A DNA stretch of 64,000 bases from Bugula neritina (taxonomy: Eukaryota; Bryozoa; Gymnolaemata; Cheilostomatida; Bugulidae), in the NCBI GenBank assembly GCA_964035545.1, contig OZ037767.1:8298207-8362206 (forward strand), written 5' to 3'. This document shows positions 1 to 10,150 of this stretch, piece by piece. How positions within the stretch are numbered: position 1 is the first letter of the stretch; each line of letters starts with the position of its first letter. The translations under genes were made by a program, and so were the position numbers. Under the pieces are notes generated by a model that saw only the letters and a program-made list of their open reading frames with translations, ran no database searches and was not told the origin of the DNA.

Positions 1-3000
1 TCTCCGGACTCCGGCGTGAGCCTGCCGGTGAGTGTCCCATACTAGCTCCCGGCGTATGGCGGCTGGGCAGATCACCCTTTCTTGTCCAGGGTGTCCCTGG
101 TCGGCGGCCAAGGTGATGGTCAGCAGGCCATCTGGCCCAATCCGCAGAGAGTCTCAGCGTTGGCAGTATAGCCGTAATTCGGCGCACCCCTGCCGCAGCT
201 GTTCTTCGCTGGGTCGTTGCCCCTCCCGTTTAGCTCGATATATGTCGGCTACCACCCCAGGGAGGCCCTCCTGGAGTTTCTGCAGCTCCCTGACATTACG
301 AGCTAAGACAGGGTTGGCTCGGAGGTTGTTGACAGCCTCCGGTGGGTTGGGAACCCTTGGTTTGAGCTGACCTTGGTCCCAGTCGTAGCTTACTTCAGGG
401 TGGTCCAGTGTCGCCAACTCGGATCTTGGGGAACCCCCGTCCCTTCTCTCGATGTTGCAACACTGTTTACACCCCTCGTCCGGCCGCCGACTCAGTCCGT
501 CCGCATTGCCGTGTTTCCTACCGGGTTGATGTCCGATCCGGTATGAAAACTCGGCCAGGACTTCGAGCCATTGAGCGACTTGGCTGGACGGTTCAGCTCT
601 CTTACACAGCCAAATCAAGGAGGCGTGGTCCCTCTGCAAGCGGAACGGCCTACCGTAAAGATAAGGCCGGAAGTGTTTCACTGACTTGATTACTGCCAAT
701 AACTCCTTGCGGGTAGTGCAGTAATTTTGCGCGGGGGGGGTGAGAGCGATTTACTATAGTAAGCTATGACTACTTCACGGCCCTCTTGCACTTGCGACAG
801 CACAGTGCCAACGTTCTGGTCACTGGCGTCCGTGTCAAGAACGTATTCCAGAGCGGGGTCTGGGTAGGCCAGAATCGGAGCCTTTAGTAAGCGGCTCTTG
901 AGACTGTCGAACGCCCTTTGTTCGACGGATGTCCACTGCCAGGTCACCCCCTTTGCGGTGAGCCGATTTAACGGCTGATCGACCCCCGCAAAGTCTGGTA
1001 TGTATTGTCTATAATACCCCACCAGCCCCAGGAAGGCCCGGAGTTCGGTCAAATCCTGGGGGATGACCCAGTCGGCTACAGCTCGCACCTTGTCGGGGTC
1101 CGTCGCCACGCCATTATGGCCGACCACGTGCCCCAGGTACTTCACCTCCGGCTGCAAGAGAGCGCATTTGGAAGGTTTGAGCTTGAGACCGGCACCTCGG
1201 AGTCGCTCGAAGACCTCCCGCAGACGACTGACATGGGTCGTGAAGTCTGGGGAGATCACGATGACATCATCGAGGTAGACGAGCAGCGTCTTCCAGTGGA
1301 GGCCGCTGAGAACCTGTTCCATGAGCCGCTGGAAGGTGGCAGGAGCGGAAGTTAATCCGAAGGGCAGTACCTTCCACTTCCACAGCTCATCTTTGGTGAT
1401 GAACGCCGCTTTCTTCTGGGCGTCGCGACTGAGGGGGACTTGCCAGTAGCCGCTCAGCAAGTCTAATGTACCGAAGTACTTGCTGCCGACTAAGGCGTCC
1501 AAAGATTCGTCGATCCGAGGTAGAGGGTAGGCGTCCTGTATGGTTACGCTATAAGTTTGCGGTAATCCACACAGAACCGCCAACTGCCGTCTTTCTTTCG
1601 GACCAGAACGACCGGCGAGCTCCACGCACTATGTGCAGGCTCTATGAGGCCGCGGTCTAGAAGATCCCGGACCTGTCGGCTGACCTCCTTCTCCGGCCCC
1701 AGCCTCCTAGTGGGTTGGTGGATAGGGAGAGTCCCAGCAGCTAGCGGTATCTCGTGACGGACGGCTTTAGTCAGGCCCACGTCCTGGTCTCCGCTGCTGA
1801 ACACGTCCCCATACTGGCGTAGCAACTGAGCCATAGCTTGGCGCTCCTTGTTGCCCACGCAGCCTTTGCAGGCTGACTGGTATAGTTCTTGGACGTGTTC
1901 CGGGACGATCCTCCGCCGTACAGATGGGCGCTCTTGGGGACCCTCCGTCGCCTGGCTCAGCGACGGCCCTACGTCTCCCTCTTGGACCGTGTGGAAGCGG
2001 CCCAGTATGGATCCAGACGGTAATGTTACCGACTCTGAAAAGGGGTTGATACACTGCACCAAGATCTCCTCTCGGTCAGTCAGCCGGTTCAAGCTGTTGG
2101 CGAGTTGGATTCTCTTGTGCGTTCCTTCAACGACCCCTAATCCAGAGAGTTGGCGGTCATTCACCCTGCAGTGAATAGTCACCCGGGAGCGGCCGGGTAC
2201 TGTACAGTTGCGCACCACTTGTACGCCCCCGACCAGGGGACGGCCGAACCTATCGACACAGGAAAGCTCCCGGCCGGCCATTAGTATGGCGGACTTATGG
2301 AAATCCATATGGCATTGGTGTCGCTTCAGGAACGGCGTCCCCAGGATGGCATCCTCTTCCAGCTGGCTGAGGATGAAAGTTTCTTGGATGGCCAGGTCGC
2401 GAACGCGGCCTAGCAGATCTACAACACCGTAGAAGGAGATACGCGACCCGTCTGCGAGGGTGCCAGGTTCCCCGGTGTAGGGAGCTAGTTCCTTCCTCAC
2501 CTGGAGAGGGAGGGCATCGAAGACTCATCGGCTGAGGAGATTCGTGTTGCAACCGGAGTCTAGCAAGAACGTGACAGCCTTGCCGGCTACCTTCCCGGGT
2601 AAGAAGTAGCTCTCTTTATGCGGTTGCAACCTTACTTCCCCAGCATGCGCAGTCTCGGTCAAACGGCGTGCTGCCCGTTTGGTGGCCTGCTGGTGCCGCC
2701 TCTTCGGCAGAGAGGTGTTTAGTTCCCTTCCGATGTCTCGAGGGACCTCGCCGGCCAGCTCCATCACCGGTAGCTGGCTGAAGCGGTTGGTGATTGGTAG
2801 CCTGAACGGTTCCTGTCGCCCATTAGGGCAGCTGGTTCGTCGTGGTATCTGCCATTCACGGGGTACGTCCCGTGATTGCTCTCTCTTCGGCCCGTGAGGC
2901 CTTCTTCTAGATTGGGAGTCTTTTGAGCGGGGAGGCCCTGGCTTGCCGCTTTTCTCACTCCGATTAGCCCTCTCTGAGATCTCCCCCTTTGGTCCTCAGT

Positions 3001-3015
3001 TGGGGGGCCCGGCAT
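1..3015 (-). pseudogene. pol: Broken pol of G1: protease, RT, RNase H, start of integrase
   Basis: The parts, in order, are: an Arg/Pro-rich linker (3015-2764); an aspartic protease with LLDSG (about 2560), closed by an in-frame TGA where relatives have an Arg codon; RT with RKKDGSWRFCVDYRKL, a frameshift near 1550, then FGLTSAPATFQ and the catalytic YLDDV; RNase H with DTDAS, followed by a frameshift near 695 beside a run of G; and the RNase H C-terminus with HGNADGLSRR. A TGA at 154-156 replaces a Trp codon. Beyond it the frame continues into the integrase His-His region (WDTHRQAHAG). At least four lesions are visible, so no functional polyprotein could be made. Confidence 0.92.
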
Positions 3016-3616
3016 CGGTAAAGGTCTTTGCCATCCGTTTCAATTTGACGCTCAGCCGGCCCATCTTATCCCCTAGCAACTGAGCGACCTCCGCAGTGAC
3101 TCGTGTGCCTTCTGCTTTCTCCGTATATAGCCGCTCGGCCCGGAGATAGTCTTCCTCGACTTGCAGGGCACTTTCTAGGGTGGTCACTCCTTTCGCTTGT
3201 AGTTGGTGGTAGAGACCCACATATTTTAGGGACTGCATGAAGTCAATGAGAGTAAAGTTCTGCCGGTGTGTTTCTGGCAGGTTGCTGTACGCGCTTCGTG
3301 CCAGTCTCTTCACTAAGGCAACGTGGTCGCGGAGTGGTGTGTCTTCCGCTTGGCGTAGCACTTGCAGACGGGCCCTGGCTTCCAGGGCAGAGGTGCCAAA
3401 ACGGCTCCGTAGTGCAGTGAATATCTCCGCCACGCTCCGTCCTTGTCCGAACGGTCTAGCGCGCTCCGTCAATACCTCCCGCAGTTTGACGAGGGCTACT
3501 TGTGGCGGCCACTGAGCGACGTCTGCTACTCCATGGAATTCCTCGATGAATTGTTCTACATCTTCTACACCCGTGAAAGTGGGAGCGGTCAGTTTATCTC
3601 TATACACCTCCTCCAT
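2996..3616 (-). CDS. gag: Gag capsid-like protein of G1 (about 206 aa)
   Basis: This is the Gag structural protein that would form the retrotransposon particle. The start chosen is the first true ATG at 3616; the open frame extends two codons upstream from a TTG. The capsid signature (APTFTGVEDVEQFIEEF near residue 15, then a stretch around LRSRFGTSALEARARLQ) aligns with the Gag of G3 and G9. At about 206 aa it is shorter than the 288-aa G9 Gag, and no CCHC zinc knuckle is visible. The frame ends in ...DAGPPN just where the proline- and arginine-rich start of pol opens in another frame. It is intact as an ORF, but the rest of the element is broken. Confidence 0.85.
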   Translation of the reverse strand: MEEVYRDKLTAPTFTGVEDVEQFIEEFHGVADVAQWPPQVALVKLREVLTERARPFGQGRSVAEIFTALRSRFGTSALEARARLQVLRQAEDTPLRDHVALVKRLARSAYSNLPETHRQNFTLIDFMQSLKYVGLYHQLQAKGVTTLESALQVEEDYLRAERLYTEKAEGTRVTAEVAQLLGDKMGRLSVKLKRMAKTFTDAGPPN

Positions 3617-3703
3617 GTGCAAGAAATTGACTGGCTTACCTCCTGGGTCTTCTGTTGTATGTTCTGTTATGTTTCCCGTCTTTTCATTGTCTCAGCTAGA
3701 ATA

Positions 3704-3721
3704 ATCCCACCGCTGCCACCA
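3704..3721 (-). other. Primer-binding site of G1 (tRNA-Leu type)
   Basis: The minus strand reads TGGTGGCAGCGGTGGGAT. This is the reverse complement of CCA plus the acceptor and T-arm end of metazoan tRNA-Leu (AAG/UAG isoacceptors). It sits between the LTR end and gag, where minus-strand DNA synthesis is primed. G3 has the same site and G9 has a one-base variant. Confidence 0.8.
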
Positions 3722-3722
3722 C

Positions 3723-3999
3723 TGTTGTGCGACGCACAATAGTTATGTGGGCCTTCTAGTGAGTCCAATTAGCATTTAGTCACCGATAACTCAATAGTAG
3801 TTTCGATTAGAATCTTTATTGTAATTATACAATACAATGCAAAAATATCTCTGTGTATCACTGAACTTGCTACTTTGCATCACTTTAGATACGCTCCAAC
3901 TAACTACTAACTGTTCTGCATGACTTAATACAATCGTTATCTATAACTCTCTGTGATTGGCAGGGGGTGCGCGTGACGTGTAAACCACGTCCCATTACA
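3723..3999 (-). repeat. 5' LTR of gypsy element G1
   Basis: On the minus strand this 277-bp stretch begins TGTAATGGG and ends CAACA, giving the usual TGT...ACA termini. It ends one base before the primer-binding site, the same one-base spacing seen in G9. The outer edge is inferred from the terminal motif only, because the second LTR is outside the window. Confidence 0.65.
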
Positions 4000-4216
4000 A
4001 TATATAATCAACCTATTAAACTGCACTTAGATAATTATTAGTAATAGCTAGCTGATTGAGTTACTTATTAAATTTGCAGTCAACAAATCTAATTATGTAA
4101 TAACAAACACATCCATTGTTACAGTAATCATATTATCAATCTTTATGAATAATGTTTTGGGTAAATCACATAATAATTTAATTTGCAAAATAATATATTG
4201 TTTTGACTGTAAGATA

Positions 4217-5978
4217 CACAGGATAGTTAAGGGCAACTTTGTAGCTGCAGTATACCAGTAAAATAAAATCTCACCCAATCGTGGTAGAGTCAAAACTTAA
4301 AACTATGTTGTGGATCTTTTTTCTCCAGTGCAAATCTGTTGGAATTCTTAATTTTCTTGTTAAGTTATAAACAAAAAAAACACCCATTTTCGGCCAATTT
4401 TGCCTGAAAAGCTGACTTTTCAATACCAGTAAAATATCTCAGCAGGAAAACATAATATCTGAATAAAAAATGGGCTGTTGGAATTCTGACAAATGTGCAA
4501 GTTTTTTTGTTTTTCCAATAACTCTTCTAGATTGTATGTAAATTAGTGGTTTATACGCTGAAAATGCCATCTTTTTTCCCCAAGTAACTAGCAGCGTGCA
4601 TCACTTCACATTTCAGTGAGCGCGTTATGTACGTAAGAATGATAAAATATTGGCAGTAGGGGTAACGAGGGCTGCATAATGGTCATGGGGGTAGAAAAAA
4701 GCCGGTCAAATTGTGAGAGAACTTATTGACTTAGAGTTGTGATTTTTTTATAATAAGAAGCTGATGACATAGTTATTCAGCCATTGTAGTATCAACACTT
4801 TGCGGAGCATATATGTTTAAGAGCAGAGTCAAAAACTGTGTTTACCTACTTTTTTGTCTTTTAAGATGTCATTAAAGCTTCTGTTGTAAATTTATGCTAC
4901 TCACTGATTATGTGGGTATTTAAAACTTAGGAGTAAATAGAAGATACTGTGTTATATAGGTTAGGGATACCTATCAAAGATTTTAAACCTGTAAACCATG
5001 ACATAAATTGTGACATCAGCACATAAGTTAAAAACACTATAGCATCTAAAAAAAATTTAAGACTGCATTTAGAAGTAATTCACCATGTTATGTTAAGGAA
5101 TATTCAAATTGAATTCCTGGTACAGAATCTAGTTCAGGTATCAACATCTGCAAAAGCGGGGCATGGAGTAAATGAAGTAGGCGTTGTGTCTGAACGAAAC
5201 GAATAAGACTACAATTGTTGTCCACTACTCAAGCCTAATAATGTGTCACTAATGCAACTTTTCATTTTTTATTTTTTATAAAATAAATATTTTAGGTCAG
5301 TGGTGCTAATCTGCATCTTACGTAGCTAAATATGTAAAGGCAACTATAAGATCACAATTGGTAATTTTGTAGCTAGTATTCCAAGGAAGACATAGGCTAC
5401 TGGCTTTCAAAGCTTATTATCAACATTGTCAACATTGCATTTAATAGTTGAACTATGCAGAGAGCTATAATAGTAGACAGTAACTAGTAATAAGCTCGTT
5501 AGCGTCTTCTTACCTCTACGAGTTCAATGAAGGGTGAAGTGATTTGCGATGCTAATTACTTAGGAAAAAATATAGCATTTTTAGACTGTAAATCACCAAT
5601 TTATAAAAAGTCTAAAAGGGTTATTGGAAAAATAAAAAAATTGTATTGGAAAAATATCTCAGGATTCCAACAGTGCAATTTTTATTCAGATATCATGTTT
5701 TGTTGCTGAGAAAATTTACTGGTACTGAAAAGTAAGTTTTTCAGGCAAAATTGGCCAAAAATGTGCAATTTTTTTGTCTAACTTTGCAAAAAAAATGAAA
5801 ATTGAAAATTCTAAAAAGTTTGCACTGGGAAAAAAGAAGATCTACAACATAGTTTTTAAATTTTGACTTTAACACAATTAGTGAGGTTTCATTTTACTGA
5901 TACTAAGACCTTATATAATTACAATGCAAACCTCAGTGAGGCAGTTGCAGCTAAAAGGTTGCCCTTAACTATCTTGTG
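4217..5978. mobile_element. Foldback-like element with about 450-500-bp inverted arms, CACAG-type ends
   Basis: The left end reads CACAGGATAGTTAAGGGCAA and the right end is its near reverse complement. Homology between the arms runs roughly 4217-4660 and 5485-5978. Both arms match the left part of the 755-bp MITE at 7501. The dinucleotide TA flanks both ends (4215-4216 and 5979-5980). The central 0.8 kb holds no recognisable ORF. It abuts gypsy relic G2a on the right, but gypsy sequence does not resume on the left. It is therefore either one foldback transposon or two truncated MITEs in opposite orientation; I cannot separate these. Confidence 0.6.
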
Positions 5979-5980
5979 TA

Positions 5981-7092
5981 GTAGGTACCCCATGGGTATT
6001 CTCCGCCGTCTCCATGGCGGGCTCGACATCCTCCTCCTGCACAGAGTGGAACTTCTCCACTAACAAACCAATTGGAAACTTCACCAGCTCAGTGAAAGGG
6101 TTCACACACTGTAGCAAGAACTCTCCACGCTCACCCAGCCAATTTGGGCTGTTCGCGAGCTGGCCACCTTTAAGTGCCCCTCCCACCATTCCTAAGTCGG
6201 AGAGTTTTCTACAGTTCACTCTGCAGCGAACTGTGGCCCCGAAGCTCCTAGGAATGGTGCAGTGCCATACCCCCTGCACTCCACCCACCAAGGGCCTGCC
6301 AAACCTATTCACACAAGCAAGCTCATGCCCGCCAACATCACCGCTGACTTGTTGAACTCAATGTGGCACTTGTGTCTCTTCAGGTATGGCATCCCTAAAA
6401 TTGAATTCTCCTTCAGCTGACTGACGATGTAGGTCTCGCTGATCACTTAACCATGGACTCGACTTGTCAGCTCAATCACCCCATGGAATGGAATACATGA
6501 CTCGCCCGCCAACGTGTCGTGTTCCTGTTCATATGGCTTCAGGTTAGCCCTGTCTCCTGCATTGAGTGTGTCAAAAAGACACCAGCTCAAAAGATTAGTA
6601 GTACACCTAATATCCAGCAGTAATGTTGCAGCATTGCTGGTAATTTTACCGAGCAGGAAATAGCTGCTTCCATATGGCTGGGCACTCACTGAGTAGCTCA
6701 AATCTGGAGGGGACACCTCATGTGAATGAAGTTGGGGATGCACCTGCGCTTTCTGATTGCCAGAGAGTTTCCGAGAACTCGTGGGCAGCCGAGTGACATC
6801 TCGGCTCTGCTCACACGTGGGCAGCCAAATAAACTCTCGGTCCAACTCTCATGTGGGCAGCCGAGAGAAATTTCGGTCCTGCTCCCATTCTTTGTACGCT
6901 CCCTCCTTCTGCAATCTCTCAAAGCAATTTTTGAGTGGCCAAGCCGGAGGTTTAGTCAAACCTTGCGGTCTGCTGACTCTTCTGAAGGTTTGCCACTCCG
7001 ACGAAGGCAGCCTCCTTACCCTGTTGGGTTTGGGCTTTGGCCTTGGTCCCGGAAGATTAAAAAGTCAATGGAATCTTCCGTGGGCCGTTGAC
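5981..7092 (-). pseudogene. Gypsy relic G2a: gag-pol linker and protease region
   Basis: The minus-strand translation from about 7090 gives the linker, then a protease segment (LLLDIRCTTNLLSW, where the catalytic D-T/S-G has become D-I-R) and the post-protease segment with RFGRPLVGGVQ and FHSVQEEDVEPA. It stops before RT at the foldback element. Several frame breaks separate the pieces. The first bases on this strand form a 9-bp stem (arms CGGAAGATT and AATCTTCCG), at the position of the gag-pol hairpin in G3 and G9. It meets G2b head to head near 7092. Confidence 0.8.
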
Positions 7093-10000
7093 TATATGAC
7101 ACAATTAGCACATGATGCCGGGCAAACCTGGAGCAGTACAAGGGTGAGCAGGGCACATTGGTAGAAGAGTCATGTATTCTTTTCAAGAGCATCATTGAGC
7201 TGGCTGATAGAGTCCGAGATCAAGTGGCTTATAAGACATTTATCGTCAGCTAGCTCAAGGAGGTCCCCATTTTAGAGATGATTTTCTTAACGCCGCACAA
7301 GTGCCATATTGACTTTAGCAAGCCGGCTGTGGTTATGGCCAGGCGGGAGCTTGTTTGTGTCAACAAGTTTGGCATACCAGTAGTGGGGGTGCTCAGGTAA
7401 TGCGGCGCTGCACGATTACTAGATGCTTTTGAGCTACAATTCACTGCTGAGTAAATTATAAGAACATTTTTGAGTTAGGAGTTGTGGAGAGAGCTTACAA
7501 CACAGGATAGTTAAGGACAAATTTTTAGCTGCAACTGCCTTGCTGAAGTTTGCATTGTAATCATATAAGAATTCAGTACTAGTATATTAAAATCTCACCT
7601 AATTATGCTAGAGTCAAGATTTAAAAACTATGTTATAGATCTTCTTTTTCCTCAGTGCAACTTTTTTGGAAATTTCAATTTTCTTTTTTTTTGCAAAGTT
7701 ATAGACAGAAAACTGCACAATTTTGGCCAATTTTGCCTGAAAAGCTGACTTTTCAGTACCAGTAAAATATCTCGGCAGCAAAACATAATATCTGAATAAA
7801 AATTGCACTGTTGGAATCCTGAGATATTTCTCCAGTGCAATTTTTTTCTTTTTCCAATAGCTCTTTTAGATTGTTCATAAATTGGTGTTTTATACACTGA
7901 AAATGGTATATTTTTTCATAGTTAATTAGCAGCGCGAAGCACTTCACGCTTCAATGAGCACAAAGGGATGCGAATATATTGGCGCGTACATACTAATTAC
8001 AGGCTTGCTAGCTGGCAGGCTATAATGAATAGCTTGCTTTGTACTTTGTTTTTGTAGCACCCATAATGGAATGTTGATAGATAATGCAGCCCTAATGAAG
8101 GTTGCTTCTTATTGGTTGTAGTTTGATCTTAGGCTAAACAATTGCAAGTAGGCAACACGCATGCCACCCACAGAGCAATATTATTCAAGAACCTAAACTA
8201 CATTTTGAGAGAAATTTATGATATTCTTAGTGAGGATGCCATTAACTATCCTGTGAAGAAGATCCAACTTGCAAACAGTTTCAATTAGCTGGTCCTGCAA
8301 ATTAAACATCTTGGTGCAAAGCTTTCTCCAATACCAAAAATAATTACTGTACTACCAGGAAAGAACTCCTGGCAGTAATCAAAGGAGTCAAACACTTTTG
8401 GCCCTATCTGTATGGGAAGATGTTTTGGCTATGGACGGATCATGATTTATTGATATGGCTGTGTAAGAGAGCTAAGCCCTCTAGTCAGGTTGCACGATGG
8501 CTCAAAGTCTTGGCCGAGTGCTCCTACCAAATAGAAGAGGCATGTGAATGCAAACGGGCTAAGCTGGCGTCCTGAAGAATGGTGCAAACAGTGGCAGAAT
8601 ATTGAGTAGAAAGATGGGGCCCCTACGCTCCAGCATTGAGGCACAGTTTTTGATCGCCGGGCAGTTACGACTGGCTTTCCTATGGGTATCGTAAACGCTC
8701 TCTGAGCTAACACAGTCGTGGCTAAAATGTCCGCAAATTACACAAATCCCAAGAGACACTACCTGGTGTGGTGGCCGACATATACAAAGCGGAGAAATAT
8801 GGGAGGCTACCGAGCGAGGAAGAGCAGTGGCAGAAGTGCACTAAATTTCAGCTATTTTTTCTCTACTGGGACTCACTCTGAGTTGATATGGTGCACTCAC
8901 AGGTAGGCTCATGCAAGAGTGTAAGGAGTAGTCAAAAAGTTACAACTTCAGTGGTACTGGCCAGGTATGGGGCGTGATGGGTGGCTCAAGGTGAGACAAT
9001 GCAAAATCTGCCAGGACAGCAAACATAGCCGCCCCTGGAAGCAATGGGACAGAAATGGCTGTACACTGGGAGGCCTTTGCAGCTGGTACCTGTCGACTTA
9101 GTAGGCCCATGTCTTAGTTTCTCAGAGGGAACAACGGAATACTGGTGCTCAAGGATTATTAAGTATGCTGACGCCTTGGCTATCCCAAACACATCGGCTC
9201 CTACAGTGGCCCAGGCCCTGAACCAGCAAATGTTCTGTTACTTCGGCTTGACGGAGCAGATACAGACGGTGCCCAATTCCAGTATCAGCTTTTGAGTGAC
9301 CTCTGTCGACTCTGGGAGATGACAGAGCAGTACCACCCCGTATCACCCACAAGGCAATAGAGTTGTTAAATGTGACAACTGCGTACTGGGTGAAGCTTTC
9401 CAGAGTCTGCTCTTCGGCCAAAGTCAGAAAAAAAGAAATGCACTGCTGCGGCAGAATATGTGCGCATACCTCAGGACGCCTCACTTCAGCACTTCTAAAG
9501 CTCTCAACTTTCTGATGCTAGATCGAAAGACCTGAGTACCAGACCACTTGACCTATTATGTTCTGACCCCAGAAAGCTCAGTCTACAAGTGTGCGGGAGA
9601 GCTGATAGAGTGCATAAGAGTCGCACATGAAATCTTCAATAGAAGCAATAGCAGGTGCATAGCGAAGACTCCAAGGAGCCTCTACTCTGCCAGGTGAGGG
9701 CCTGTGTCTGAATTACCAGTCACCGTAAGTGCCGCAGACAGTTGGCTAAGTGACAGCCCAAGTTTGAGGGCCCCTACTGTGTGACTGAAGCGCCACCCAA
9801 TCATACGTACAAGATAGAATGTGATAAAAAGGTCTCAATCAAAATTGAGGCTTGCTTGAAATTGCATTAAGCTAGTCAAGATACAGTGGGTTAAGCACCC
9901 AATTTACTAGAGTCTAGGAGGTAGCCAGCAGATATCGGCAAGTAAGGCAGGGCTCCAAGTACAAAATAGTTGCACCGAAGCCGTATTGCAGAGTCAGAGA

Positions 10001-10150
10001 ACCCGGACCTCCTCCACCGGCTGCAGAGAAACTGGTTCCCACTGACCAGATTTTCACACGACCATCACCTGAGCCATTACTCTCAGCAAACACGCTGACC
10101 AGCCTAGCTTTTTACATGCAACATTTCTCAGAACATGACGCTCGCAGTCA
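7093..10150 (+). pseudogene. Gypsy relic G2b: protease, RNase H and integrase remnants, RT deleted
   Basis: On the plus strand a protease-region remnant (7093-7500) runs to the ELGVVE motif, is interrupted by the MITE at 7501-8255, and resumes in register with QLANS (8256 on). About 50 bases later it jumps to RNase H (CTTRKELLAVIKGVKHF equivalent near 8345), so all of RT is missing. RNase H shows DHDLLIWLCKRAKPSSQVARW. Integrase remnants follow: WYWPGMGRD, KVRQCKICQ (the CxxC of the zinc site), YADALAIPNTSAPTVAQAL and YFGLTEQI. Many stops and shifts are present. The Pro-rich tail ends near 10100, where the zinc-finger ORF begins. Confidence 0.82.
7501..8255 (+). mobile_element. 755-bp MITE with CACAG...CTGTG ends, inserted in gypsy relic G2b
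   Basis: The left end is CACAGGATAGTTAAG and the right end is CTTAACTATCCTGTG in orientation, giving terminal inverted repeats of about 20 bp. The gypsy reading frame continues directly on each side, which fixes the boundaries. The flanking dinucleotide AA is present on both sides. There is no coding capacity. A second full copy lies at 42934-43690, a truncated copy at 40799-41390, and related arms at 4217-5978. CACAG termini with 2-bp duplications suggest the CMC/CACTA (EnSpm/Mirage) group; that is inference, since no transposase is present. Confidence 0.8.

Larger units (their letters stand above)
1..3999 (-). mobile_element. Ty3/gypsy LTR retrotransposon G1 (5' LTR to start of integrase, cut by window edge)
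   Basis: Read on the minus strand, the order is LTR, tRNA-Leu primer-binding site, gag, protease, reverse transcriptase, RNase H, then the start of the integrase zinc-binding region at the window edge. This is the Ty3/gypsy order. Pol is broken by in-frame stops and frameshifts, so the copy is dead. The 3' half and 3' LTR lie outside the window, so no target-site duplication can be checked. The protein block is clearly richer in GC than the AT-rich flank beyond 4000. Pol closely resembles G3 and G9 in this window, but the LTR sequence differs. Confidence 0.93.
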
